Positions 36,009-44,484 are shown, numbered from the stretch's first letter. The stretch: 64,000 nt of DNA from Leucobacter massiliensis (GCF_002982315.1 NZ_MWZD01000017.1:62001-126000); one strand, 5' to 3'. Translations and numbers: made by a program. The notes: generated by a model from the sequence alone, not told the origin.

Positions 36009-37118
36009 ATGCTCGACATCGACTTCGCCGCCCGCATCCGCGCCATCCGAGCCACCTACGCCGACATCGCCGCGGTCACCGATCTCGGGAAGCTCGATCG
36101 TGAGATCGCAGAGCTCGAGCAGCAGGCCGCAGCGCCCGATCTGTGGGACGATCCGGCGGCGGCCCAGCAGGTGACGAGCGGGCTCTCGCATCGCCAGGCG
36201 CGCGTCAAGCGCCTGCGGGGGGTCGAGCAGCGCATCGACGACCTGGAGGTGCTGGTCGAGCTGGCGCAGGAGGCCGAGGACGCGGACTCCGCGGCGGAAG
36301 CCGCCGAGGAACTCGCCGCCATCGAGGCGGTCGTCCAGGAGCTCGAGGTGCAGACCATGCTCTCCGGCGAGTACGACGAGCGCGCCGCGGTGGTCACCAT
36401 CCGCTCGGGCGCCGGCGGAGACGACGCCACGGACTTCGCCGAGATGCTGCTGCGCATGTACCTGCGCTGGGCCGAGCAGCACGGTTACGCGACGAAGGTG
36501 CTCGACACCTCCTACGCCGAGGGCGCCGGCATCAAGTCGGCCACCTTCGAGGTGGACGCGCCCTACGCCTTCGGCACGCTCTCGGTCGAGGCCGGCACCC
36601 ACCGCCTCGCGCGCATCAGCCCCTTCGGCTCCGCGGACAAGCGCCAGACGAGCTTCGCCGGCGTCGAGGTGATCCCGCTGCTCGAGGAGGCCACCGAGGT
36701 CGACATCCCCGAGAACGACATCCGCGTCGACGTGTTCCGCTCCAGCGGCCCCGGTGGCCAGTCGGTCAACACGACGGACTCGGCGGTGCGCATCACCCAC
36801 CTGCCCACGGGGATCGTCATCTCCATGCAGAACGAGAAGTCGCAGATCCAGAACCGCGCCGCGGCCATGCGCCTGCTGCAGACCCGGCTGCTGCTGCTGC
36901 AGAAGGAGCAGGAGGCCGCGAAGAAGAAGGAGCTGGCCGGATCGATCACGGCGAGCTGGGGCGATCAGATCCGCTCCTACTTCCTCTACGGGCAGCAGCT
37001 CGTGAAGGATCTGCGCACGGGCCACGAGTCCTCGCAGCCGGACGCGGTCTTCAACGGCGAACTCGACGGCTTCATCGCGGCGGGGATCCGCTGGCGTTCG
37101 CTGAACAAGGACGCCTGA
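36009..37118 (+). CDS. prfB: Peptide chain release factor 2
   Basis: RF2 terminates translation at UGA/UAA. The 369-residue protein has the tripeptide anticodon SPF in [15 protein letters not shown] and the GGQ motif in [17 protein letters not shown]. The N-terminus is continuous in one frame ([20 protein letters not shown]), so the programmed +1 frameshift used by many bacteria is absent. The stop region is tandemly duplicated (20-bp unit). It precedes ftsE-ftsX-smpB, the usual actinobacterial order. Confidence 0.97.
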   Translation: MLDIDFAARIRAIRATYADIAAVTDLGKLDREIAELEQQAAAPDLWDDPAAAQQVTSGLSHRQARVKRLRGVEQRIDDLEVLVELAQEAEDADSAAEAAEELAAIEAVVQELEVQTMLSGEYDERAAVVTIRSGAGGDDATDFAEMLLRMYLRWAEQHGYATKVLDTSYAEGAGIKSATFEVDAPYAFGTLSVEAGTHRLARISPFGSADKRQTSFAGVEVIPLLEEATEVDIPENDIRVDVFRSSGPGGQSVNTTDSAVRITHLPTGIVISMQNEKSQIQNRAAAMRLLQTRLLLLQKEQEAAKKKELAGSITASWGDQIRSYFLYGQQLVKDLRTGHESSQPDAVFNGELDGFIAAGIRWRSLNKDA

Positions 37119-37151
37119 CCACGATCCGCCTCGCCTGACCACGACCCGCCC
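37112..37151 (+). repeat. 20-bp tandem duplication across the prfB stop codon
   Basis: Two copies of a 20-bp unit starting CGCCTGACCACGA (37112-37131 and 37132-37151, 18 of 20 identical) include the prfB stop TGA. The remainder of the prfB-ftsE gap is GC-rich with no gene seen. Confidence 0.75.
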
Positions 37152-37247
37152 CGGAGTGATCCCCGCCCCCGCAGGTGAAGCTGCGACTTCCCTCAGAAAT
37201 GGCGGGCGCGGACCGCGCGCCTGGGGAGGGGGACCGCGCACAGGGCG

Positions 37248-37253
37248 TAAGGT
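37248..37253 (+). promoter_or_regulatory. -10 box TAAGGT before ftsE
   Basis: TAAGGT ends 9 nt before the ftsE ATG, consistent with a near-leaderless ftsEX message. Confidence 0.35.
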
Positions 37254-37262
37254 CGATGCGTC

Positions 37263-38435
37263 ATGATCCTCTTCGAGAACGTCACCAAAAAGTACCGGGG
37301 CACGGCGAAGCCCGCGCTCGACGGCATCGACCTCTCGGTCGATCGCGGCGAGTTCGTCTTCATCGTCGGCGCCTCGGGATCGGGGAAGTCCAGCTGCCTG
37401 CGGCTCATCCTGCGCGAGGATCAGCCGAGCGCCGGCAGGATCCACGTGCTCGGCCAGGACCTCAGCAAGATCTCCTCGCGCAAGGTCCCCTACTTCCGCC
37501 GCAACCTCGGAACCGTGTTCCAGGACTTCCGCCTCCTCACCAACAAGACGGTCTACGACAATGTGGCGTTCTCGCTGCAGGTCATCGGCAAGTCGCGCGG
37601 CTTCATCCAGGAGGCCGTGCCGGACACGCTCGAGATGGTCGGCCTCGCCGGCAAGTCGAAGCGCTTCCCGCACGAGCTCTCCGGCGGTGAGCAGCAGCGC
37701 GTCGCCATCGCCCGCGCCATCGTGAACAAGCCGGCGATCCTGCTCGCCGACGAGCCCACCGGCAACCTCGACCCCGCGACGAGCCTCGGGATCATGCAGC
37801 TGCTCCGCGCGATCAACGCCTCGGGCACGACCGTCGTCATGGCCACCCACGAGGCAGCATTCGTGGACATCATGCAGCAGCGCGTGGTCGAGCTCTCCCA
37901 GGGCGTCGTGGTGCGCGACGAGGTCGGGGGCGGCTACGGCGAGACCGCCTCGATCCCCGTGGCGGATCTCTCCGCCGAGGGCGTCCAGGTCCTCCGCACC
38001 ACGGAGGCGGTCGTGCGCGCCGCGCTCTCGCCCGCCGACACCGCCGAGACGGAACCCGCAGAGACCGTCGAGGCGGCGACCGCCGCGGAGGCGCACGGCC
38101 CCGCCGCCTCGGCCCCCGCGGCGTCCGAGCCCGCCGGCGCCGATGAGGTGCTCGCCGCGCTGCAGGATCGCGTCGCCCAGATCGTGCCGCCCGAGACGGA
38201 GCCGCAGCACGAGGCCTCGGTCTTCGAGGAGCCCCGGCCCTTCGGCGACGAGGCCGCAGACATCGACGACGAGACGGTGCGACCCGGCGGACCGCAGGAC
38301 CGGCGGATCCCCGCCTTCCTCGACCCCGACCGGCCTCTGGACCCCGTGCGCATGTCCGAGACCGGCAGCCTTGCCGAGCACCTCGGACTGCGCCGCAAGG
38401 ACGACGATCAGACGGATGTGGGGCCGGTGCGATGA
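37263..38435 (+). CDS. ftsE: Cell division ATPase FtsE with long C-terminal extension
   Basis: FtsE is the cytoplasmic ATPase of the FtsEX complex that controls peptidoglycan hydrolases at the septum. Residues 1-225 hold the ABC domain: GASGSGKSS, LSGGEQQRVAIARAI, LLADEPTGNLDP and the switch His in MATHE. About 160 further residues are Glu/Ala/Pro-rich and acidic, far beyond the roughly 225 residues of typical FtsE. An extension of this kind is common in related actinobacteria as far as I know. It overlaps ftsX by 4 bp. Confidence 0.95.
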   Translation: MILFENVTKKYRGTAKPALDGIDLSVDRGEFVFIVGASGSGKSSCLRLILREDQPSAGRIHVLGQDLSKISSRKVPYFRRNLGTVFQDFRLLTNKTVYDNVAFSLQVIGKSRGFIQEAVPDTLEMVGLAGKSKRFPHELSGGEQQRVAIARAIVNKPAILLADEPTGNLDPATSLGIMQLLRAINASGTTVVMATHEAAFVDIMQQRVVELSQGVVVRDEVGGGYGETASIPVADLSAEGVQVLRTTEAVVRAALSPADTAETEPAETVEAATAAEAHGPAASAPAASEPAGADEVLAALQDRVAQIVPPETEPQHEASVFEEPRPFGDEAADIDDETVRPGGPQDRRIPAFLDPDRPLDPVRMSETGSLAEHLGLRRKDDDQTDVGPVR

Positions 38436-39346
38436 GGGCGGGGCTGGTGCTCGGCGAGGTCTGGAACGGCCTGCGCCGCAATCTCTCGGTGGTCATCTCG
38501 GTGGTGCTGGTGACTTTCGTGTCGCTGAGCTTCGTCGGCGCGGCCATCATCATGCAGCTGCAGATCCAGCAGATGAAGACCTTCTGGTACGACCGCGCAC
38601 AGGTCGCCATCTACCTCTGCACCGACTTCGACCAGAGCGCGACCTGCTCGGGTCAGGACGCCGGCGAGGACGAGATCGCCGCGGTCGAGGCGGCGCTGCA
38701 GTCCGACACGCTCGCCCCCTATGTGGACGACTTCTTCTTCGTCTCCCACGACCAGGCCTACGAGGAGTTCACCCAGCAGTTCGAAGGCAACCCCATCGTC
38801 GACATCACGAAGCCCGAGCAGCTCAATCAGACCTTCTGGGTGAAGCTCAACGATCCCTCGCGCTCCGACATCATCACCGAGACCTTCTCCGGCATCCCCG
38901 GCGTGCAGAGCGTCTCGGATCAGCGCAGCCTGCTCGACCGCATCTTCCTCTTCCTCGGCGTCGCGAGTTACACGGCGATCGCGATCGCGGGTCTCATGCT
39001 CGTCGCGGCGATGCTCCTCATCTCCACCACGATCCGGCTCTCCGCCTTCTCCCGACGGCGGGAGATCGGCATCATGCGCCTCGTCGGCGCCTCGAACCGT
39101 TTCATCCAGACGCCGTTCATCCTGGAGGGAATCATCGCCGCGCTCGTCGGGGCGGTGCTGGCGAGCGTCGCCTCGGTGGCGATCGTGCGGTTCTTCGTGC
39201 AGGGCTTCCTCGCGCGCGAGGTGCCCTTCACGAGCTATATCACCGTCGAGCAATCCCTCGTCGTCCCGCCGGTCCTGATCCTGGTGGGGGTGCTGCTCTC
39301 GGCGCTGGCCGCGAAGATCGCGATCACGCGATACCTGCGGGTGTAG
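38432..39346 (+). CDS. ftsX: Cell division permease-like protein FtsX
   Basis: This 304-residue membrane partner of FtsE has a cytoplasmic N-terminus and a first helix (LSVVISVVLVTFVSLSFVGAAII). An extracellular domain of about 130 residues carries two Cys (YLCTDFDQSATCSG), and a FtsX permease core ends in three helices (VASYTAIAIAGLMLVAAMLLIS, FILEGIIAALVGAVLASVASVAIV, VLILVGVLLSALAAKIAI). EIGIMRLVGASNRFIQ is characteristic. Its 3' end is triplicated downstream. Confidence 0.96.
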   Translation: MRAGLVLGEVWNGLRRNLSVVISVVLVTFVSLSFVGAAIIMQLQIQQMKTFWYDRAQVAIYLCTDFDQSATCSGQDAGEDEIAAVEAALQSDTLAPYVDDFFFVSHDQAYEEFTQQFEGNPIVDITKPEQLNQTFWVKLNDPSRSDIITETFSGIPGVQSVSDQRSLLDRIFLFLGVASYTAIAIAGLMLVAAMLLISTTIRLSAFSRRREIGIMRLVGASNRFIQTPFILEGIIAALVGAVLASVASVAIVRFFVQGFLAREVPFTSYITVEQSLVVPPVLILVGVLLSALAAKIAITRYLRV

Positions 39347-39394
39347 GGGCGGTACCTGCGGGTGTAGGGGCGGTACCTGCGGGTGTAGCGGTGG
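39332..39394 (+). repeat. 21-bp tandem triplication across the ftsX stop codon
   Basis: Three copies of a 21-bp unit beginning TACCTGCGGGTGTAG (39332-39352, 39353-39373, 39374-39394) each include the codons YLRV and a TAG stop. Copies 1 and 2 are identical; copy 3 has two changes. The frame is preserved through all copies. Confidence 0.85.
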
Positions 39395-39418
39395 GGCCGG
39401 CGAGCGCGCGTCCGGGTG

Positions 39419-39424
39419 TAAGCT
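39419..39424 (+). promoter_or_regulatory. smpB -10 box TAAGCT
   Basis: TAAGCT preceded by TG (extended -10) lies 42 bp before the smpB ATG. It gives a short leader that contains the GAGAGAGGA ribosome-binding site. Confidence 0.45.
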
Positions 39425-39466
39425 GGTTCTTCGCGCCAGAACCCGACCCCGAGAGAGGATGTGACC

Positions 39467-39943
39467 ATGCCCAAGGAGACCGGCGAGAAGCTGATCGCCT
39501 CCAACAAGAAGGCACGGCACGAGTACCACATCCTCGACACCTACGAGGCGGGGATGGTGCTCAGCGGGAGCGAGGTCAAGTCGCTGCGCATGGGCCGCGC
39601 ATCCCTCGTCGACGGCTACGTCTTCATCGAGCGCGGTGAGGCCTGGCTGGACGCCGCATACATTCCCGAGTACCTCAACGGTTCCTGGACGAACCACGCC
39701 CCCCGCCGGAAGCGGAAGCTGCTGCTGCACCGCCAGCAGATCGACAAGCTCTACCAGAAGACCCGCGAGGGCGGCATGACGATCGTGCCGCTGCGGCTCT
39801 ACTTCCTCGACGGCCGCGCGAAGGTCGAGATCGCGCTCGCCAAGGGCAAGAAGGAATACGACAAGCGGCAGACGCTGCGCGAACGGCAGGACAAGCGCGA
39901 GGCCGAGCGGGCCATGCGCTCGCGCAACCGGCTGGGGGAGTAG
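39467..39943 (+). CDS. smpB: SsrA-binding protein SmpB
   Basis: SmpB brings tmRNA to stalled ribosomes. The 158-residue protein has [42 protein letters not shown] and the basic C-terminal tail [26 protein letters not shown] needed in the ribosomal A site. ATG 39467 is chosen over GTG 39461 from spacing to the ribosome-binding site. Its RNA partner ssrA lies 0.9 kb downstream. Confidence 0.97.
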   Translation: MPKETGEKLIASNKKARHEYHILDTYEAGMVLSGSEVKSLRMGRASLVDGYVFIERGEAWLDAAYIPEYLNGSWTNHAPRRKRKLLLHRQQIDKLYQKTREGGMTIVPLRLYFLDGRAKVEIALAKGKKEYDKRQTLRERQDKREAERAMRSRNRLGE

Positions 39944-39951
39944 CGCCCCGC

Positions 39952-40578
39952 GTGGCCGCAGAGCGAGCGACCCGAGTGCGCAAGGCGCCCGCGGAGCGGC
40001 GTGCGGAGATCATCTCGGCCGCCTCCCGGATCGCGCTCGAAGAGGGGCTCGAACGGATCACGCTGCGCGCGGTCGCCGAGCGGCTGGGCGTGCGGCCCGG
40101 CCTCATCACCCACTACTTCCCCGCGGCGGAGGAGCTCGTGATCGCCGCCTTCCAGCTCGCCGCCTCGCGGGAGCGCGAGCAACTCCACGCGGCGGCGGGC
40201 GGGCCGCTCGCACGCCTCGCCGCCTTCGTGCGGCTCGTGGAGCGCGATGGCGAAGAGCTCTCGCGCCTCTGGCTCAACGCCAAGCACCTCGCGCGCTTCA
40301 CCCCCGCGCTCGCGGAGGCCGTGCAGGAGCAGGAGCGGCTGGATCGCGAGCGGCTCACCGCGCTCATCGCCGAGGGCTGCGCCGCCGGGGCGTTCGCGGC
40401 GGAGGACCCCGAGGCGGCGTGCGTGCGGATCTTCCTCGCGGTCGACGGCTTCGGCGCCTACGCCAACAACCCCTCGCTCATCGCCCACGAGGCGTATGCG
40501 CACTTCGTCGCCGACGTCGCCGAATGGGCGCTCGGACTGCGCCCCGGGACCCTGCGCGCGCTGCTGGCCGGGTCCTGA
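39952..40578 (+). CDS. TetR/AcrR family regulator
   Basis: This 208-residue regulator has the HTH ITLRAVAERLGVRPGLITHYF at about residues 40-60 and an all-helical ligand domain resembling BetI-type regulators (LRLVERDGEELSRLWLNAKHLARFTPALAEAVQEQ). It starts at a GTG 8 bp after smpB, so it probably rides on the smpB transcript. The inducer and targets are unknown. Confidence 0.85.
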   Translation: MAAERATRVRKAPAERRAEIISAASRIALEEGLERITLRAVAERLGVRPGLITHYFPAAEELVIAAFQLAASREREQLHAAAGGPLARLAAFVRLVERDGEELSRLWLNAKHLARFTPALAEAVQEQERLDRERLTALIAEGCAAGAFAAEDPEAACVRIFLAVDGFGAYANNPSLIAHEAYAHFVADVAEWALGLRPGTLRALLAGS

Positions 40579-40615
40579 GCGCGGCCCGCGCGTGAATCCT
40601 TCCGGATCCCACCGC

Positions 40616-40678
40616 CGGCGAGAGGGGAAAAGCGTATCCTTCGACCTCTTCGGGGCCTGCATTTTTCCCCTCTCGGCG
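40616..40678 (+). terminator. Long-loop hairpin after the TetR gene
   Basis: GAGAGGGGAAAA (40620-40631) and TTTTCCCCTCTC (40663-40674) pair perfectly, with extra GC pairs outside and a 31-nt loop. The long loop is unusual for a simple terminator; it may be a terminator or an RNA-level element. Confidence 0.45.
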
Positions 40679-40701
40679 GGGGAGGCGCGGAGGGCGGGTC
40701 C

Positions 40702-40730
40702 TTGGCTTCGGGGCTCCGTGGTGGTATTCT
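40702..40730 (+). promoter_or_regulatory. ssrA promoter
   Basis: TTGGCT (40702-40707) and TATTCT (40725-40730) are 17 bp apart. Transcription near 40737 would give a precursor with about 85 nt removed from the tmRNA 5' end. Confidence 0.6.
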
Positions 40731-40823
40731 GGAGCGCCGGGCTCGCCCGGAGTGACAATTCCACAGCGTGTGATGCGAATGCCCCAGACCGCACCCGCGG
40801 GTGCGCGCACCCCAGGGTGCTCA

Positions 40824-41192
40824 GGGGCCGATCGGTTTCGACACGTCGATTTGAGACTGTGAGAAGCGGGCCGAGGACGCGGAGTTATCTCGTAAACGCC
40901 CTTCGCAAACCATAGGTGCCAACGCTAAGCGCACCGACTTCGCTCTCGCTGCCTAAGCACGAGACCGAGTCCGTCAGGTCGGGTGGGCCTCCGCCCCGGT
41001 TTCCTGGCGTCATCTAGGAGGCTTGCTGGCGCGTCGTGTCTCAGGGCGCGCCGGGACTTTCACTGAGGCTGGGCCTGTCGTTCAAGGTGTTCGTGACAAT
41101 GAACGGGGCCGAGCAGAACGCTTGCACGAACTACGCTCGTAGAAGGCACGGAATCGTCGAAGTGGACCGGGGTTCGATTCCCCGCGGCTCCA
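40824..41192 (+). ncRNA. ssrA: tmRNA (SsrA)
   Basis: The 5' end GGGGCCGATCGG pairs with the 3' CGGCTCC to form the acceptor stem, and the T-arm CGGGGTTCGATTCCCCG is at the 3' side. The resume codon GCC is at 40918, and the tag reads ANAKRTDFALAA followed by TAA (40954-40956). The 3' CCA is not encoded (ACG follows). It rescues stalled ribosomes with SmpB. A terminator follows at 41224 and a second copy of the 3' end at 41367. Confidence 0.97.
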
Positions 41193-41231
41193 CGTACGCA
41201 TTTGCATCGCACGCTGTGGGAACGAGAGAGG
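41168..41231 (+). repeat. Direct repeat copy 1 at the ssrA 3' end (att-like)
   Basis: This 64-bp stretch from the T-arm of tmRNA into the first arm of its terminator is repeated at 41367-41430 with 3 mismatches. A direct repeat of a tmRNA 3' end is the usual mark left by site-specific integration. Confidence 0.75.
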
Positions 41232-41255
41232 CCGCCCCTCGGGGCGGTCTCTCTC
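41224..41255 (+). terminator. ssrA terminator
   Basis: Fifteen-base arms GAGAGAGGCCGCCCC and GGGGCGGTCTCTCTC (one G-U pair) lie 32 bp beyond the tmRNA end. Confidence 0.75.
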
Positions 41256-41366
41256 GTGGTGTTCCGTGGTGCGGGGAATCTCCGTGACCCCTCGAACTGG
41301 CGCCGGGGCGGCGCCAGCGCCGTGGCCGCGCGAAGGCCCACTGGGCCTTCGCTTCGAGCGGCCGGG

Positions 41367-41430
41367 CGGGGTTCGATTCCCCGCGGCTCCACGTACGCAT
41401 TCGCATTGCACGCTGTGGGAACGAGAAAGG
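41367..41430 (+). repeat. Direct repeat copy 2 of the ssrA 3' end (att-like scar)
   Basis: The same 64-bp sequence recurs 199 bp downstream, again starting CGGGGTTCGATTCCCCG. The rest of a tmRNA is absent. The 135 bp between copies carries hairpins (TGGCGCCG/CGGCGCCA and CGAAGGCCC/GGGCCTTCG) but no gene. The 41193-41491 gap therefore holds the terminator, the scar and short hairpins only. Confidence 0.75.
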
Positions 41431-41491
41431 TCGTCCGCTCCACCGTCCCACCGCACGAGTCTTCGGAATGTCCGGGCTGCCGGGCATCAGC

Positions 41492-41908
41492 TCAGAAGGA
41501 CCCGACGCGTTCCCGGTCGCGCTTGCGCTGGAGCGCGACGTTGCCATTGACGATCACGACCACCGCCACCCCCAGCATCAGCAGCGGTGCGACGACCCCG
41601 AGCCCAGCGATCAGGACGTCCACTGCGGTCTCGATGGCGAACAGGCGCAGAAGGCCGAGCAGCAACAGCACACCCATGAAGCCGGCGACGACGCTGCCGC
41701 CGATCACCTGGGCACGGCCGTTCCCCGTGCCCCACGTGAAGCGATGCCCCGGCGCAGGTACCTGCTGCCAGCGGTCCTCCCAGGTGCTCCCGTTCCACCA
41801 CCGCAGCTGCGCTCGCACATCGGCATAGGAGTAGAAGCCGGGAGGAACGCTCTCCCGCTGCTGCTCGGCGGAGCCGTCCGGAAGATGATGCGCGCCAGGA
41901 ACGGACAT
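41492..41908 (-). CDS. Small membrane protein with DUF2510-like segment
   Basis: This 138-residue protein has an N-terminal part containing PPGFYSYADVRAQLRWWNGSTWEDRW, resembling the Trp-rich DUF2510 motif. Two hydrophobic helices follow (VVAGFMGVLLLLGLLRLF and GVVAPLLMLGVAVVVIVNG). ATG 41908 follows GGGGAGC and a TACGAT box 7 nt upstream of the ATG; the longer frame upstream runs into repeat sequence and is not used. Function unknown. Confidence 0.68.
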   Translation of the reverse strand: MSVPGAHHLPDGSAEQQRESVPPGFYSYADVRAQLRWWNGSTWEDRWQQVPAPGHRFTWGTGNGRAQVIGGSVVAGFMGVLLLLGLLRLFAIETAVDVLIAGLGVVAPLLMLGVAVVVIVNGNVALQRKRDRERVGSF

Positions 41909-41972
41909 GCTCCCCATCGTAGCGCTGCGTCTCGGAAGGACGCAGCGCATGGTGTGCGGCTGTCTGGCGAGT

Positions 41973-42033
41973 CCGCGTGCTCCCGGTGAGTCCGCACGCT
42001 GGGCCGCGGCAGAAGTGCGCGGACTCGGCGGAA
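41973..42033. repeat. Diverged copy of dispersed palindromic repeat
   Basis: TGAGTCCGCACG (41987-41998), a loop with GGGCCGCGGCAGAA, and TGCGCGGACTCGGCGGAAA-like sequence (42016-42033) follow the architecture of the copy at 25811-25879. They include an upstream extra half-unit GAGTCCGCGTG. It lies between convergent-unrelated genes; nothing else is seen in 41909-42140. Confidence 0.65.
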
Positions 42034-42140
42034 ACCGATGAGCTCCGCGGAAACAGGCGGGCGAGCTCACCGGGGCGGGTGAGTCCGTCGAGGAGCAAGG
42101 CGGGCAGGCCCGGTCGGGCTCGCTTGCCGGTCGCTGCGGC

Positions 42141-43103
42141 TCAGCGAGGCTCGCCCTGCCGCAGCTGCCGGCCCGGCCCGCTCGCGGCGCGGCGCGAGCC
42201 GGGCGCGCGCGAGCCGGCGACCGGCAGCAGCTGCGGGTGACGCGACACGATCGCGTCCAGCGCTGAGCAGAAGGCCGTCACGCGGGCGAGGAGCAGGGTG
42301 GCCCGCGGCACCGCGACCCAGTAGCGGCGACGTGCGGACAGCTGATCGTGGAGCACGGGCCGCAGCTCCGCCGCCCGCTCCCCGATGTACGTGGGCAGGA
42401 GGGCGACGCCGAGACCCGCCCGCGCCGCCTCGAGGTGGCCGGCGATGTTGTTGGTCTGGATCATCGCGGTGGCGTGCGGCACCACGATGTCCAGGAGGCG
42501 CAGCTGCTCGACGTCGAGCAGCGCGTCCACATACCAGATGAGCGTGTGATCTCGGCGCAGCTCCGCCGCGCTCCCGGGAGTGCCGTGCGTGTCCAGGTAC
42601 TCCTGCGTCGCGTAGAACTTCAGCTCGTAGTCGGTCAGGGCGCGCACCTCGGCGAAACGCGAGGAGGGGCGCTCCAGCGTGATCGCGACATCGAAGTCAC
42701 GCTCGGTCGCCGCGGCGTGGGTGGTCGAGGTCGACACCTCGATCCGCAGGGCGGGGTGACGTTCATGGAACTCCTGCAGCTGGGGCATCAGCACATAGGC
42801 GCCGAAGCCGTCCGAGGTCACCACGCGCAGCGCGCCCGACAGCTCCCCGGAGCCCGGAACGACCTCCTGCGTGGCGGCGACGACCTCCGAGTCGATGGCC
42901 TCCGCGTGCGGCAGCAGCCGCCGTCCCGCCTCGGTCAGCCGCCACCGCTCGCGGCCGCGATCCATGAGCCGCACGCCCAGCGATTCCTCCAGGCGGGTCA
43001 GGCGCCGGGAGACGGTCGTCTCGTCGAGGCCCAGCCGCGACGCTGCGCCGCGGAGCGAGCCGGCGCGCGCGAGCTCCAGGAACACCCCGATGTGCTCAAG
43101 CAT
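42141..43103 (-). CDS. LysR family transcriptional regulator
   Basis: This 320-residue regulator has the N-terminal HTH (FLELARAGSLRGAASRLGLDETTVSRRLTRLEESLGVRL) and a type 2 periplasmic-binding-like effector domain (GALRVVTSDGFGAYVLMPQL, FDVAITLE, NNIAGHLEAARAGLGVALLP). The ATG at 43103 is at the usual LysR position; upstream frame is intergenic. It is divergent from the Fe-ADH gene, with palindromes between them, so it probably regulates that operon. Confidence 0.92.
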   Translation of the reverse strand: MLEHIGVFLELARAGSLRGAASRLGLDETTVSRRLTRLEESLGVRLMDRGRERWRLTEAGRRLLPHAEAIDSEVVAATQEVVPGSGELSGALRVVTSDGFGAYVLMPQLQEFHERHPALRIEVSTSTTHAAATERDFDVAITLERPSSRFAEVRALTDYELKFYATQEYLDTHGTPGSAAELRRDHTLIWYVDALLDVEQLRLLDIVVPHATAMIQTNNIAGHLEAARAGLGVALLPTYIGERAAELRPVLHDQLSARRRYWVAVPRATLLLARVTAFCSALDAIVSRHPQLLPVAGSRAPGSRRAASGPGRQLRQGEPR

Positions 43104-43118
43104 GGAGCTCCTTCCGTG

Positions 43119-43150
43119 TAACTGCAATTGTGCAGTTAAGTCTGCGCAGA
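43119..43150. promoter_or_regulatory. LysR operator candidates
   Basis: TAACTGCA-N4-TGCAGTTA (43119-43138) is a perfect palindrome of the size bound by LysR proteins, followed 2 bp later by TCTGCGCAGA (43141-43150). Both lie between the divergent LysR and Fe-ADH genes. Confidence 0.65.
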
Positions 43151-43241
43151 TAGCCGTTGATTCCGCAACATTGTCAGGCCAGACTCGGGGTGTCGCGTTC
43201 GTCCACGCAGACCAGGCCATCGACGAGGAGTCAGTCGCGCA

Positions 43242-44411
43242 ATGGTGCATCGCATCTCAGTCCCCCCAGTCCTGCGCATCGGCGGAGGCGCCCTCGCCGA
43301 ACTGCCCGACACCGTGCGCGGACTGCGCGCCTCGCGCGCCGTCATCGTCACCGACGCCTTCCTGTCGGGCACCGGCGTCGCCGCCGACATCGCGCGGGCG
43401 CTCGACGCCGCCGGGGTGCCCGCCACCGTCTTCGACGAGACCGTTCCGGATCCCACCACGGCGTCCCTCGAAGCGGGCATCCGCGCCGTCGCAGACCACG
43501 ACGCCGACGTGGTCGTCGGCCTCGGGGGCGGCAGCGCCATCGACAGCGCCAAGGCGCTCGCGGTGCTCGCGGTGCGCGGCGGCGCCATGCGCGAGCTCAA
43601 GGCGCCCGTGCAGTACGACGGAGCCGCCCTGCCCGTCATCGCGATCCCCACCACCGCGGGCACCGGCTCCGAGGCGACGCAGTTCACCGTCATCACCGAT
43701 TCGGCCTCCGGGGAGAAGATGCTGTGCGGCGGACCCGCCTACCTCCCCTCGGCCGCGATCGTCGACTACGAGCTGACGCTCAGCATGCCCCCGCGCCTCA
43801 CCGCCGACACCGGCCTCGACGCGCTCACCCACGCCGTCGAAGCCTATGTGAGCAGCCGCGCCTCCGGCTTCTCCGACGCCCTCGCCCTGCAGGCGATCCG
43901 GCAGATCGGCGGCAGCCTGCGGCGCGCATACGCGGACGGCGGCGACGCCGGGGCCCGCGAGTCGATGATGGAGGCCGCCACCCTCGCCGGGATCGCATTC
44001 TCCAACTCCTCGGTCGCTCTCGTGCACGGCATGAGCCGCCCGCTCGGGGCGCGCTTCCGCATCGCCCACGGCATGGCCAACGCGATGCTCTTCGCCGCGG
44101 TCACCGAGTTCTCGCTCGGGGCGGCGGACGCCCGCTACGCGGACTGCGCGCGGGCACTCGGCGTCGCAGGGGAGCAGGACGCCGACGCCGAGGCGGCGAG
44201 AGCACTCGTCACCGAGCTCCACCGCCTGCGCGCCGAGCTCGCCGTCCCGGCGCCCGCGGACTTCGGGATCGCGCCAGACGACTGGGAAGCCGCGCTCCGC
44301 ACCATGGCCGAGCAGGCGCTCGCCTCCGGCTCGCCCGCGAACAATCCGCGCGTGCCGAGCCGCGGCGAGATCGAGGAACTGTACCGGCGGATCTACGCCC
44401 AGGCCGCGTGA
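43242..44411 (+). CDS. Iron-containing alcohol dehydrogenase / maleylacetate reductase family
   Basis: This 389-residue NAD(P)-dependent dehydrogenase has the dinucleotide motif GLGGGSAIDSAKALAVL and IPTTAGTGSEATQF. Metal ligands lie in TADTGLDALTHAVEAY and LVHGMSRPLGARFRIAHGMANA. It starts the operon with the NCS1 permease and amidase; GAGGAG precedes the ATG. Substrate cannot be read from sequence; it may reduce an aldehyde or keto acid released by the pathway. Confidence 0.9.
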   Translation: MVHRISVPPVLRIGGGALAELPDTVRGLRASRAVIVTDAFLSGTGVAADIARALDAAGVPATVFDETVPDPTTASLEAGIRAVADHDADVVVGLGGGSAIDSAKALAVLAVRGGAMRELKAPVQYDGAALPVIAIPTTAGTGSEATQFTVITDSASGEKMLCGGPAYLPSAAIVDYELTLSMPPRLTADTGLDALTHAVEAYVSSRASGFSDALALQAIRQIGGSLRRAYADGGDAGARESMMEAATLAGIAFSNSSVALVHGMSRPLGARFRIAHGMANAMLFAAVTEFSLGAADARYADCARALGVAGEQDADAEAARALVTELHRLRAELAVPAPADFGIAPDDWEAALRTMAEQALASGSPANNPRVPSRGEIEELYRRIYAQAA

Positions 44412-44484
44412 TCCAGCGGCGGAGCGGCCTGCCAGCAGGCCGCTCCGCACCTCCCCCCAACACCGACGGCAAAGGAGCCTCACC

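Noticed and set aside
36009-36120. Programmed frameshift in prfB
   Set aside because: The N-terminal coding sequence is continuous in frame with no CUUUGA-type slip site.
41367-41430. Second tRNA or tmRNA gene
   Set aside because: Only the T-arm and 3' acceptor half are present. No D-arm, anticodon arm or 5' acceptor pairs with it, so it is a partial duplicate of the ssrA end.
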